A stretch of 64,000 bases of DNA from SCUD01 sp036824505 (GTDB lineage Bacteria; Pseudomonadota; Gammaproteobacteria; Steroidobacterales; Steroidobacteraceae): assembly GCA_036824505.1 (NCBI GenBank), contig DAITAA010000006.1:62001-126000 (forward strand), in the 5' to 3' direction. The notes beneath the pieces were generated by a model. The model was not told the DNA's origin. It was given only the letters and a program-made list of their open reading frames with translations, and ran no database searches. Positions 25,847 through 34,291 of the stretch are shown piece after piece; position 1 is the first letter of the stretch, and the number at the start of each line of letters is the position of its first letter. The translations under genes and the position numbers were made by a program.

Positions 25847-26997
25847 GCCTGTCAGCCCGCTCCCTGGCTTGCCTGCTGGCCGCAGCATGCCTGCTCGGTC
25901 CCCGAGCAGCGTCAGCCGGCGTGCTGCCCGACGACCGCGCCGACCTCATGTACCACTACTACGACGGAGGCGGCGTCACGATCGACGGGCCCTCGGTGCT
26001 GGTGCGCAAGAAATTTGCCGAGAAATACGCCGTCAACGCCAGCTATTACGTTGACATGGTCTCGAGCGCTTCCATTGACGTCGTCACGCGGGCCAGTCCG
26101 TACAGCGAGCAGCGCACCCAGTACGGGTTCGGCGTCGAATATCTGCGCGACAAGGTCACTTACGCCGCCAGCTTCAGCAACAGCAAGGAAAACGACTATA
26201 ACGCCGACACGACCAGTTTCTCGATCAGCCAGGACATGTTCGGCGACCTGACCACCGTTGCCCTGTCGTTCAGCCGTGGCCAGGACGACGTGATGCGTCG
26301 TGGCGCCTCGTCATTTCGCGAGCAGGTCGACCGCCGGATTTACGGAATTGACGTCTCGCAGATCGCAAGCCGCAAACTGATCCTCGGACTGTCCTTTGAG
26401 ACGATCAGTGAAGAAGGGTTCCTCAACAACCCCTATCGCGAGGTGCGTTACTGCGTCACGAGTCAGTGCCTCGACTATGACTACGAGTTCGAGCGCTACC
26501 CGCGTACGCGCACCGGCAACGCATTCGCCGTACGCGGGCGTTATTACCTGCCCTATCGCGCCGCACTGCAGGGCGACTATCGCTGGTACACCGACACCTG
26601 GGACATCAGTTCGCATACGTTTGAAGTCGCCTATACGCATCCGGTCGGCGAGCGCCTGACGCTCGACGCGCATTACCGCTTCTATACGCAGAACTCGGCG
26701 GACTTCTACTCGGACCTGTTTCCGCGCCAAAATGCGCAGAATTTCCTTGCGCGTGACAAGGAACTGGCGGCGATGAGCAGCCACACCGTGGGCTTCGGCG
26801 TCGCCTATGAATTCAGGATCCGGGGGGTCGGGTTCCTCGACAAGACGACGGTCAATCTGAGATACGACCGCATGCAATTCAGCTATGACGATTTCCGCGA
26901 CCTGCGCCCCACCGGCACCGCCCGGCCGCCAGGCACCGAACCGCTATACCAGTTCGACGCCAACGTGGTCCGGCTGTTCTTCTCGGGCTGGTTCTAG
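25837..26997 (+). CDS. DUF3570 outer-membrane protein
   Basis: 386 aa from ATG 25837, which overlaps the DUF4266 gene by 10 bp. Signal peptide (LACLLAAACLLGPRAASA), then beta strands of an outer-membrane barrel with the family start LPDDRADLMYHYYDGGGV and the aromatic end RLFFSGWF. Function unknown; partner of DUF4266 and ApbE in many genomes. Its stop shares the bases CTAG with the stop of apbE. Confidence 0.88.
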   Translation: MQLSLSARSLACLLAAACLLGPRAASAGVLPDDRADLMYHYYDGGGVTIDGPSVLVRKKFAEKYAVNASYYVDMVSSASIDVVTRASPYSEQRTQYGFGVEYLRDKVTYAASFSNSKENDYNADTTSFSISQDMFGDLTTVALSFSRGQDDVMRRGASSFREQVDRRIYGIDVSQIASRKLILGLSFETISEEGFLNNPYREVRYCVTSQCLDYDYEFERYPRTRTGNAFAVRGRYYLPYRAALQGDYRWYTDTWDISSHTFEVAYTHPVGERLTLDAHYRFYTQNSADFYSDLFPRQNAQNFLARDKELAAMSSHTVGFGVAYEFRIRGVGFLDKTTVNLRYDRMQFSYDDFRDLRPTGTARPPGTEPLYQFDANVVRLFFSGWF

Positions 26998-27995
26998 GGA
27001 AACTGCGGGCCGCCTTCCGCGGGAGGCGCCAATCCGCTCGAATAGAGCACGTGACCGTCGCTGCGCACGATCACCGCATCGACGCCTTCCTGCTTTTCAA
27101 TCAGCTCCATTCCCCGCTCGGGTCCCATCACGAACACGCTCTTCGTCAGTCCCTCGGTAGTGACCGCCTCGGGGCCGATCACTGTAACGCTGCGCACGCC
27201 GACCGGGCTCTTGCCCGTGTGCGGGTCGATGATGTGGTGGTAGCGGATACCACCCTCGTCGAAATAGCGTTCATAGTCGCCCGAGGTCGAGATCGCCGCA
27301 TCCTCGAGCGGAATCCTGGCGATGATTCGGTCTGGGTCGTCGGGATGCCGGATACCCACGATCCAAGGCCTGCCGCGCCGGTCGCCGAGGATCCGGCTGT
27401 CACCCCCGGCGGTCACGGTGCCGTTCGTAATGCCAAGGCCGCGCAGGATCTGTATCGATGAATCGACTGCGTAGCCCTTCGCAATGCCGCCAAGGTCAAT
27501 GCGCACGCCCGGCTGCAGGAACCGGACCGTCGATGCCTCGCGATCGACGACGACATGCCGCCAGCCGATCGCCGGCAGTGCCGCCTCGATCTGCTGCTGG
27601 CTGGGGTGGCGGTGCTGCCGATAGTCGTACAGGTAGCCGACGCTCGCGTAGGTGATGTCGAAAGCGCCGCCGGACAGCTCCGAGAACTCCAGCGCCCTGG
27701 CGATGAGATCGACGAGTTCACGATCCACCTTCACCGGCATGGCAGCCGCATCGCGGTTGATCCTCGAAAGCTGGCTGTCGGGCTTGTAGCTCGACATCAG
27801 CCCGTCGATGCGGTGCATTTCGGCGATTACCGCGTCGATCGCCGCTTCGGCTTGCGCGGAGTCTTCGTGCCAGACCTCGACCGCGATGCGCGTGCCCATG
27901 ATCGCGGCTTCGCGCCAGTGCCATTCGGCCTCCGCCGCGGCCGGCATCAGCAGCAGCATAGTGACGGCCATTACGAATCGGCGCATCATGACCAT
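26994..27995 (-). CDS. apbE: FAD:protein FMN transferase
   Basis: 333 aa with a signal peptide (about 5-23). It attaches FMN covalently to Ser/Thr of exported proteins, using FAD. Family motifs are in order: AIMGTRIAVEV, GAFDITYASVGYLYDYR, RIDLGGIAKGYAVDSS, TVTAGGDSRILG, HHIIDPHTGKSP and TTEGLTKSVFVMG. Three near starts exist (ATG 27995, 27989, 27986); no strong ribosome site decides. It faces the DUF3570 gene and shares its stop bases, so it belongs to the same locus although on the other strand. Confidence 0.93.
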   Translation of the reverse strand: MVMMRRFVMAVTMLLLMPAAAEAEWHWREAAIMGTRIAVEVWHEDSAQAEAAIDAVIAEMHRIDGLMSSYKPDSQLSRINRDAAAMPVKVDRELVDLIARALEFSELSGGAFDITYASVGYLYDYRQHRHPSQQQIEAALPAIGWRHVVVDREASTVRFLQPGVRIDLGGIAKGYAVDSSIQILRGLGITNGTVTAGGDSRILGDRRGRPWIVGIRHPDDPDRIIARIPLEDAAISTSGDYERYFDEGGIRYHHIIDPHTGKSPVGVRSVTVIGPEAVTTEGLTKSVFVMGPERGMELIEKQEGVDAVIVRSDGHVLYSSGLAPPAEGGPQFP

Positions 27996-28144
27996 CGCAG
28001 TTTGGACGATAAGGCGTCGTGCTGTCGATTGGCGCGACCGCGCTGTCGCACAACGGCTACAATACCGCCCGCGGCCCGCACGCCCGGGAACCTGTCACGA
28101 TTGGCACGGTCTGTTGGCTCGGGCCCTCAACAGGAAACACCGAC
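27996..28144. promoter_or_regulatory. divergent promoter region apbE / SYLF gene
   Basis: 149 bp. Plus strand: TACAAT at 28058-28063 is a good -10, giving a leader of about 75 nt and AGGAAA before the SYLF ATG. Minus strand: TATCGT 10 nt before the apbE ATG is a possible -10 giving an almost leaderless transcript. -35 boxes are weak. Confidence 0.45.
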
Positions 28145-28960
28145 ATGAAATTTCCCGGATTCGTCCTTGGCACGGTCCTTTTCGGCGCCCTGATATCCGT
28201 GCACGCCTCGGCCGTCACGCGCGAGGAAGCCATCATCCAGAACGCGTCGGTCGTGCTGCGCGAGTTGCAGGCGATGCCGGATTTGCGGATCCCGGATCAG
28301 CTGCTGGCCCGGGCGGAGGGCATCGTGATACTGCCCGCCGAGGTCAAGGTCGGATTCATCATCGCTGCGCGGTTTGGCAGTGGCGTGATGCTGGTACGAA
28401 ATGCGAACCGCGACTGGAGCAATCCAGTCTTTGTCAAGACCGGCGGCGGCAGCTTTGGCTGGCAGGCCGGAGGCCAGGTCGCCGATATCGTCCTGGTGCT
28501 GACTACCCGGCGCAGTGTCGAGGGCATCAGCGATGGCAAATTGACCTTGGGTGCCGACGCCTCGATCGCTGCCGGCCCCGTGGGCCGCGAGGCGACGGCC
28601 TCGACCAGCCTGAATTTCGATTCCGAGATCTATGCCTATTCCCGTACTAAGGGGCTGTTTGCCGGCCTTTCGCTGGCGGGCAATGGCATCTTCATCAGTA
28701 CAAAGGGCAACCGGCGTTTCTACAACGGCGTGGACAGCGCGACGACCATCATGGCGAGCACACAGGCGCCGCCGCCACCGGCCGATGAACTGGTCGCCGA
28801 AGTCCGCCGCATCACATCCACTCCGGGCCAGGCCACTGTCGAGAATCCAGCGCCCGCGGCGGAAAAAGCGCCGGCCGACGCCCGTACCTATCCGATGCCT
28901 GACCCGGAGCCTGGCGCGGAGCCTGGCGCGGAGCCTGGCTCATCGCGCTCTGGTTCGTAG
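28145..28960 (+). CDS. secreted SYLF-domain lipid-binding protein
   Basis: 271 aa. Signal peptide (MKFPGFVLGTVLFGALISVHASA), then a SYLF (DUF500/Ysc84) domain: LLARAEGIVILPAEVKVGFII, GGSFGWQAGGQVADIVLVL, the Gly-rich ADASIAAGPVGREA and YSRTKGLFAGLSLAG. SYLF domains bind phosphoinositide or other lipids in eukaryotes; bacterial roles are unclear. The Pro/Ala-rich C-terminal tail ends in a small tandem repeat. AGGAAA 9 nt upstream supports ATG 28145. Confidence 0.87.
   Translation: MKFPGFVLGTVLFGALISVHASAVTREEAIIQNASVVLRELQAMPDLRIPDQLLARAEGIVILPAEVKVGFIIAARFGSGVMLVRNANRDWSNPVFVKTGGGSFGWQAGGQVADIVLVLTTRRSVEGISDGKLTLGADASIAAGPVGREATASTSLNFDSEIYAYSRTKGLFAGLSLAGNGIFISTKGNRRFYNGVDSATTIMASTQAPPPPADELVAEVRRITSTPGQATVENPAPAAEKAPADARTYPMPDPEPGAEPGAEPGSSRSGS
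28907..28939 (+). repeat. 12-bp tandem repeat in SYLF gene tail
   Basis: GAGCCTGGCGCG occurs twice head to tail with a third 9-bp partial copy, encoding EPGAEPGAEPG near the C-terminus. The copy number may vary between strains by slippage. Confidence 0.8.
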
Positions 28961-28975
28961 CAGGAAAGAACTGGC

Positions 28976-29788
28976 GTGAAAGTCGGCGTGATCGGCCTCG
29001 GCACGATGGGCCAGCCCATTGCGCGCCGCATTGCAGGCGCCGGTCACGAGATACTTGCCTGGAACCGCACGCCTGGCCGGGCCGACGGCCTGCCACGCGA
29101 GGCAGCTGTCGCGGTGCGCACGGCAAGTGAGGCCTGCCAGGCCGAGCTTGTGATAACGGTGCTCTCCGATGACGCGGCCGTCGAAGCGGTAATGTTCGAC
29201 GGCGGCAGGCTCATCACGAGCGGCGTGCCCGGCCTCATTCATGTCTGCATGAGCACGATCAGTGACCGCCTCGCGCGGCGCCTGGCAGCGGCGCACGACG
29301 ATGCAGGGCAGGCTTATGTCTCCGCCCCGGTATTCGGGCGACCCGATGCAGCAGCGGCGGGGCGGCTTCTCATCGCCGTGGGCGGGCCGCGAAATGCCAT
29401 CGAGCGGGCGCGACCAGTCCTCGAGTTGCTGGGCAGGGTCCAGTTCGTCAGCGAGGACCCCGCAGCGGCCAATGTCGTGAAGTCAGCAGGTAATTTTCTC
29501 ATGGCTGCAGTGGTCGAGAGCCTGCGCGATGCCATGCTGATCGTGCACGGCGCAGGCGTCGACCCTCGCGAGTTCGCCGGCGTCGTCACGCAGTCGCTGT
29601 TTCCGACGCCGGTCTACCAGTACCTCGGCGGCCTGCTGGCCGCGCGCCAGGCCCAGGGCGGCCCACGCGTACCCAATCCCTTCCTGCGTGGGGCCCGGCA
29701 GTGCGCCGACACCGCGCAGCAACTCGCCATCGACGCACCACTGGTCAATCACATCAGTGGTCAGTCCGGCGGGATAGGGCGCAGCTAG
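28976..29788 (+). CDS. NAD(P)-dependent beta-hydroxyacid dehydrogenase family (6PGDH/HIBADH-like)
   Basis: 270 aa, GTG start with AGGAAAG upstream, 15 bp after the SYLF gene. N-terminal Rossmann fold with VIGLGTMGQPIARRI and NRT after the second strand; the family signature around the catalytic lysine reads VVKSAGNFLMA. The substrate loop has VSAPVFGRPDAA where 3-hydroxyisobutyrate dehydrogenases have DAPVSGG, so it is more like the glyoxylate/succinic semialdehyde reductase-type members. Substrate not assigned. It is convergent with ilvA and shares CTAG with its stop. Confidence 0.85.
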   Translation: MKVGVIGLGTMGQPIARRIAGAGHEILAWNRTPGRADGLPREAAVAVRTASEACQAELVITVLSDDAAVEAVMFDGGRLITSGVPGLIHVCMSTISDRLARRLAAAHDDAGQAYVSAPVFGRPDAAAAGRLLIAVGGPRNAIERARPVLELLGRVQFVSEDPAAANVVKSAGNFLMAAVVESLRDAMLIVHGAGVDPREFAGVVTQSLFPTPVYQYLGGLLAARQAQGGPRVPNPFLRGARQCADTAQQLAIDAPLVNHISGQSGGIGRS

Positions 29789-31020
29789 GGTGGCAGGATG
29801 ACTGGGTCGAATCCCGCCGCTGTAATGGCCGCGATGACTTCTTCAGCATGCCGGGCATTACGGGATTCGATCGTAAGTTCAAGGGTCGCCGATCTTGCCG
29901 GCAGCGTGACGGACAGCCGGCGATGATCCACCTCGAGGACGTTGGCACCCAAGTCGCTGATCGTCTGGCTGATCCTCGCGAGGTATCCCGGCCTGTCGGG
30001 CATCGTCAGACGCATGCTGACAATGCGCTTCTGGCGAACCAGATCGCGCACAATCACGGAAGCCAGCAGATTTGGATCGATGTTGCCGCCGGTCACGACG
30101 ATCCCGACCTTGCGCCCATGAAACCGGGCAGGGTCGGCAAGGACGGCGGCGAGCCCCGCAGCGCCCGCCCCTTCTGCCACGGTCTTCTCAACATTCAATA
30201 ACATGGTGATGGCCCGCTCCAGCTGAGATTCGTCCACCAGCACGATATCAGCCACCAGCCGGCAAACCAGCTCGCGGGTGAGCAGTCCAGCCGCTTTCAC
30301 GGCGATGCCTTCGGCAATCGTATTGCCGCCACAGACGAGGGCGCTGCCATTCATCGCAGCCAGCATCGACGGAAAGCTCGCCGTCTGCACCCCGATAATC
30401 TCGATTCCCGGCTTACAGGCTCCGCCAGCCAGCGCCACACCGCTGATCAGCCCGCCGCCACCGACCGGAACGATCAATGAGTCAATGGCAGGATGCGCTG
30501 CCAGCATTTCCAGAGCCACGGTGCCCTGGCCCGCAATGACTGCCGGATCGTCATAGGGATGTACGAGCGTCAGACCCTTCTTGCGGGCGAGTTCGCTGGC
30601 GCGCGCAAAGGCGTCCTCCAGGGTCTCGCCATGCAGCATGACTTCCGCACCATGCGATCTCGTCTGCTCGACCTTCACATAGGGCGTGTGGAGCGGCATG
30701 ACGATGACGGCTGGGATGGCGAGCCGGCTCGCGTGATACGCGATAGCCTGGCCGTGATTGCCGGCGGACATCGTGATGACTCCGCGCCGCCGCTCATCGG
30801 CATCGAGCTGCAACAGACAATTGAGCGCACCGCGCTCCTTGAACGAAGCCGTGAACTGGCAATTCTCGAACTTGACGTAAATCTCCGCTCCCGTGAGCTT
30901 CGAAAGCTTCAGCGAGTGCAGACAGGGGGTCTGTGCGATCCGGGAAGAGATTCGCTGCGCAGCCGCGTCGACGTCGGCCGGGCAGACTGTGGGCGCAGTA
31001 TGTGCCGCTCGGCTTAACAT
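29785..31020 (-). CDS. ilvA: threonine ammonia-lyase with C-terminal ACT domain
   Basis: Converts threonine to 2-oxobutyrate, the first step to isoleucine. 411 aa: PLP domain with Schiff-base lysine in ENCQFTASFKERGA, the glycine loop SAGNHGQAIAYHA and PVGGGGLISG, then one ACT domain (about 330-405: LTMPDRPGYLARISQTIS). The single-ACT form is shorter than enteric IlvA and resembles the one in ilvCGM operons of Xanthomonadales. ATG 31020 overlaps the end of ilvM by 7 bp. Last gene of the ilv operon, controlled by the attenuator at 34005. Confidence 0.93.
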   Translation of the reverse strand: MLSRAAHTAPTVCPADVDAAAQRISSRIAQTPCLHSLKLSKLTGAEIYVKFENCQFTASFKERGALNCLLQLDADERRRGVITMSAGNHGQAIAYHASRLAIPAVIVMPLHTPYVKVEQTRSHGAEVMLHGETLEDAFARASELARKKGLTLVHPYDDPAVIAGQGTVALEMLAAHPAIDSLIVPVGGGGLISGVALAGGACKPGIEIIGVQTASFPSMLAAMNGSALVCGGNTIAEGIAVKAAGLLTRELVCRLVADIVLVDESQLERAITMLLNVEKTVAEGAGAAGLAAVLADPARFHGRKVGIVVTGGNIDPNLLASVIVRDLVRQKRIVSMRLTMPDRPGYLARISQTISDLGANVLEVDHRRLSVTLPARSATLELTIESRNARHAEEVIAAITAAGFDPVILPP

Positions 31021-31277
31021 GCGGCCCGCGCATCGGCAGGCTGCGACTCGAGCAGCAGCGCAGAGCGGACGTCGAACAGCTTTTGAATCTGGCGGATCAG
31101 GACGTCGTACGACCGGTCTTCGGTTGCCACCTCGAGCCGCAAGACCATCGCATCGGAACCCGCATCGTTGCGCGTGGTGATCCCGGTCACGGTAAAGCCG
31201 CGCCGCTCGATCAGGGCGATGGCGCGGACGATCGCCCCCTCTGCGCGTGCCAGTCGCAGTTCGATCACCCTCGTCAT
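31014..31277 (-). CDS. ilvM: acetolactate synthase small (regulatory) subunit
   Basis: 87 aa ACT-domain protein (TRVIELRLARAEGAIVRAIALIERRGF) of the short IlvM type, which stabilises and regulates the large subunit. ATG 31277 overlaps the ilvG stop by 4 bp and has AAGGAG upstream; the longer in-frame frame is discarded. Tight coupling to ilvG fits a 1:1 complex. Confidence 0.9.
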   Translation of the reverse strand: MTRVIELRLARAEGAIVRAIALIERRGFTVTGITTRNDAGSDAMVLRLEVATEDRSYDVLIRQIQKLFDVRSALLLESQPADARAAC

Positions 31278-32926
31278 GTCATCGCTCCTTCGAGCATGGT
31301 TGCGTTGGTGTGCCCCGGAGGCACGAGCGGCCACACGTTTGCCGCCGGGTCGATAAGGCAATGCACGAGCAGTGCGCCGGGATGATTCAGCAGCGCATCG
31401 ATCGCTTCCCCGATCTGGCCGCGCGCATCGATGCGCAGGGCGTCGACGCCGAAAGAACGCGCGACTTCCGTGAAGTCGGGATTGTCAGACAGGTCCACTT
31501 CGCTGAAGCGGCGATCAAAGAACAATTCCTGCCACTGACGCACCATTCCGAGCGAGCGGTTGTCAATCAGCAGGATCTTCACGGGCAATCCGTAGCGGCG
31601 CAGTGTCGCCAGCTCCTGGATGTTGATCATGATCGAGCCGTCACCGCTGACCGAGACGGCGGTTCGCGTCGGATCGGCGTAGTGCGCGCCTATCGCCGCC
31701 GGCAGCCCGTAACCCATGGCGCCGAGACCGCCGCTCGTCAGGTGTCGTTCGGGACTGCGAATCAGGCAGTGCTGCGCGACCCACATCTGATGCTGCCCGA
31801 CATCACAGGTCAAGGTCAGCTCGCCGTCCGAGGCCCCCGACAGCCTGCGCAGGAGATCCGGAGCGTAAATGCCCTCGCCCGGCGCGTCGTATCGCCAGGC
31901 GTGCTGCAGCTTCAACTCGAGGCAATGGCGCCGCCACGCGTCGATGTTCGGACGGACGTGCAGCGCGGCGAGCGATGCGGAGAGATCGCCGGCCAGCGCC
32001 ACATCAGCGTGGCGGAGTTTTCCGATCTCGGCGGAGTCAATGTCGAGGTGGATGATGCGCGCACGTGGTGCGAAACCATTCAGCTTGCCGGTTGCCCGGT
32101 CGTCGAATCGTGCCCCGACCGCGATCAGGAGGTCCGAATCCTGCACCGCGCTATTCGACGCTCGCGTGCCATGCATGCCCATCATGCCAAGAAACAGCGG
32201 CTCATCCGTTGGCACGGCGCCGAGTCCTTTCAAGGTGCTGATGACCGGAATACGGGTCGCCGCAACGAACTCGCGGAAGGCCCGAAGGGCCCCGCCAATT
32301 CCGATCCCGCCACCGGCATAGATGACCGGCCGTTCGGCGGCGGCGATCAGTGCCGCCGCACGATCGAGCAATACTGCACTGACCTGGGCGGCCGGCGGCT
32401 GCGGCTCGACCAGGGGCGTTGCACCGTGCGCATCGCCGGCAGCGATGTTCTTCGGCAGGTCTATCAGGACGGGGCCTGGACGGCCGCTGGAGGCGATGTT
32501 CCATGCCTCGTGAATGATTCGCGGCAGATCCTCGATCCGCCGAACGATGAAGCTGTGCTTCACGATCGGCAGCGTGATGCCGAAGATGTCGACTTCCTGG
32601 AAGGCATCCGTGCCCATCATTGGTGTCGCCACCTGGCCCGTGATGGCGATCAGGGGCACCGAATCCAGGTAGGCATTGGCGATGCCGGTAACCAGGTTGG
32701 TCGCACCAGGTCCCGAGGTCGCAATGCAGACGCCGGGACGGCCGCTGACCCGCGCGTAGCCATCCGCTGCAAACGCGGCGGCCTGCTCGTGGCGGACCAA
32801 TACGTGACGGATGCCAGAGTCGATCAGCGCGTCGTAGACCGGCATGATGGCGCCGCCCGGGTAGCCGAATACCGTGTCGACTCCCCGCTCACGCAGAGCC
32901 CCCAGCAGGGCTGCGGCGCCTTTCAT
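31274..32926 (-). CDS. ilvG: acetolactate synthase large subunit
   Basis: 550-aa ThDP enzyme making acetolactate or acetohydroxybutyrate. The catalytic glutamate is E47 in LVRHEQAAAFAADGYAR; the ThDP/Mg motif is GDGSIMINIQELATL with the downstream asparagine of LLIDN; the FAD-region signature (GTDAFQEVDIFG) is also present. Second gene of ilvC-ilvG-ilvM-ilvA. Confidence 0.95.
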   Translation of the reverse strand: MKGAAALLGALRERGVDTVFGYPGGAIMPVYDALIDSGIRHVLVRHEQAAAFAADGYARVSGRPGVCIATSGPGATNLVTGIANAYLDSVPLIAITGQVATPMMGTDAFQEVDIFGITLPIVKHSFIVRRIEDLPRIIHEAWNIASSGRPGPVLIDLPKNIAAGDAHGATPLVEPQPPAAQVSAVLLDRAAALIAAAERPVIYAGGGIGIGGALRAFREFVAATRIPVISTLKGLGAVPTDEPLFLGMMGMHGTRASNSAVQDSDLLIAVGARFDDRATGKLNGFAPRARIIHLDIDSAEIGKLRHADVALAGDLSASLAALHVRPNIDAWRRHCLELKLQHAWRYDAPGEGIYAPDLLRRLSGASDGELTLTCDVGQHQMWVAQHCLIRSPERHLTSGGLGAMGYGLPAAIGAHYADPTRTAVSVSGDGSIMINIQELATLRRYGLPVKILLIDNRSLGMVRQWQELFFDRRFSEVDLSDNPDFTEVARSFGVDALRIDARGQIGEAIDALLNHPGALLVHCLIDPAANVWPLVPPGHTNATMLEGAMT

Positions 32927-32957
32927 GCCATTTCCTGTCGCAATTTTGCGTTCCGGC

Positions 32958-33956
32958 TCAAGCAGCCGCCGAACGGCGCAGCCAGCTCATCCGCTCGCGC
33001 AGGCTTTTCCCGACCCGTTCGATGGGATGGTTGAGGTCGCGCTGCAACAGCTCGCGATAGTTCGGCAGTCCGTTGGCGTTTTCCTCGACCCACTCGCTGG
33101 CGAACTTCCCGGAACGGATCTCCTCGAGGATCGCCTGCATCGATGCCTTGACGTGATCGTCGATGACCCGCGGGCCGCGCGTCAGATCGCCATACTTGGC
33201 GGTCTCACTGACGAACTGGTGCATCTTGGCGAGGCCGCCCTCATACAGCAGGTCGACGATCAGCTTGAGCTCATGCATGCATTCAAAATACGCAACCTCG
33301 GGTTGATACCCTGCCTCGACAAGCGTTTCGTAGCCCTTCAGCACCAGCTCCGTTGCGCCGCCGCAGAGCACCGCCTGTTCGCCGAACAGGTCGGTCTCGG
33401 TCTCCTCGGCGAATGTGGTTTCCAGCACGCCGCTGCGCGTGCCGCCGATGGCATGCGCATAGGCGAGTGCCCGCGCCTGCGCCCGGCCCGTCGCATCCTG
33501 TGCCACAGCGATCAGGCATGGCACACCCTGACCCGCCTCGTACTGGCGGCGCACGAGATCGCCGGGTCCTTTCGGCGCGACCAGGACCACGTCGAGTGAC
33601 GCGGCCGGCAGGACGCGGCGGTAATGAATGCTGAAGCCGTGTGCGAACAGCAGCGTCGCTTTCGGCGCCAGATTCTTTTCGATCTGCTCAAACAACGCGC
33701 GGTGGCTCATGTCGGGAGTCAGGATTGCGACCAGCGTCGCGCCCTTGGCCGCTTCCGCTGGTGTGCGTACGTCAAAGCCATCGGCCCTGGCCCGCGCCGC
33801 AGTCTTGCCATCGGGCCTCAAGCCGACGACGATCTTGTATCCGCTGTCGCGCAGGTTCAATGCGTGGGCGCGCCCCTGGCTGCCATAGCCGATGACGGCA
33901 ATCGGTCCGTCGGTCAGTACTTTCGGATCTGCGTCGCTCTCGAAGTAAAGCTTCAT
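32958..33956 (-). CDS. ilvC: ketol-acid reductoisomerase, short class I
   Basis: 332 aa, NADPH-dependent second common step to valine and isoleucine. Rossmann motif IAVIGYGSQGRAHALNL, then the knotted helical domain with acidic metal ligands (TDLFGEQAVLCGG, ECMHELKLIVDLLYEGG). Length fits the short class. ATG 33956 has GAGGAAG 5 nt upstream; a TTG 15 nt earlier is ignored. First structural gene after the ilv attenuator. Confidence 0.95.
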   Translation of the reverse strand: MKLYFESDADPKVLTDGPIAVIGYGSQGRAHALNLRDSGYKIVVGLRPDGKTAARARADGFDVRTPAEAAKGATLVAILTPDMSHRALFEQIEKNLAPKATLLFAHGFSIHYRRVLPAASLDVVLVAPKGPGDLVRRQYEAGQGVPCLIAVAQDATGRAQARALAYAHAIGGTRSGVLETTFAEETETDLFGEQAVLCGGATELVLKGYETLVEAGYQPEVAYFECMHELKLIVDLLYEGGLAKMHQFVSETAKYGDLTRGPRVIDDHVKASMQAILEEIRSGKFASEWVEENANGLPNYRELLQRDLNHPIERVGKSLRERMSWLRRSAAA

Positions 33957-34004
33957 CTTGGTCTTCCTCAATCAGACTTCATTCGATCCGGTTTCCCGGG
34001 GCCC

Positions 34005-34046
34005 AAAAAACGACAAACCCCGCAGCGGCTTGACCGGTGCGGGGTT
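34005..34046 (-). terminator. ilv operon attenuator
   Basis: On the minus strand a 9-bp perfect stem (AACCCCGCA / TGCGGGGTT, 13-nt loop) is followed by TGTCGTTTTTT, a textbook Rho-independent terminator lying between the ilv leader peptide and ilvC. The loop segment GTCAAGC can pair (one bulge) with GCTGAC at the leader stop codon, a possible antiterminator. Confidence 0.88.
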
Positions 34047-34076
34047 CAGATTTGAGTTTGGCTTCTGGCCGTCAGC

Positions 34077-34157
34077 TCACAACCACCCCGTACCTCTGGT
34101 AATGAGGATTACGAGCAGGCTGACGACAAACAAAGAACCGGCGAGAACGCCATTCAC
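34077..34157 (-). CDS. ilvL: ilv leader peptide
   Basis: A 26-codon ORF from GTG 34157 to TGA, in which 12 codons are Val, Leu or Ile, with the dense core VVSLLVILIT. It ends about 30 nt before the attenuator hairpin. Ribosome stalling at these codons when charged Val/Leu/Ile tRNAs are scarce would relieve termination and switch on ilvC-ilvG-ilvM-ilvA. The start could also be GTG 34169 (four codons longer); neither has a good Shine-Dalgarno. Not conserved by name, recognised by codon content and position. Confidence 0.85.
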   Translation of the reverse strand: MNGVLAGSLFVVSLLVILITRGTGWL

Positions 34158-34221
34158 CGGCGATGACACCGGTATCACGCTTGAACTGGTCGAATGCGGG
34201 GGCGCACTACGCATGCAAGGC

Positions 34222-34250
34222 ATATTCTTTTAACCAATCTGGCAAGTCAA
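34222..34250 (-). promoter_or_regulatory. ilv operon promoter
   Basis: TTGACT (34250-34245), a 17-bp spacer and GAATAT (34227-34222) on the minus strand, giving a transcript start near 34215, some 50-60 nt before the leader peptide. Confidence 0.6.
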
Positions 34251-34291
34251 GCACTTGCGCAAGAAGGCTCGAAATGGTCAGAAATCGCGGG

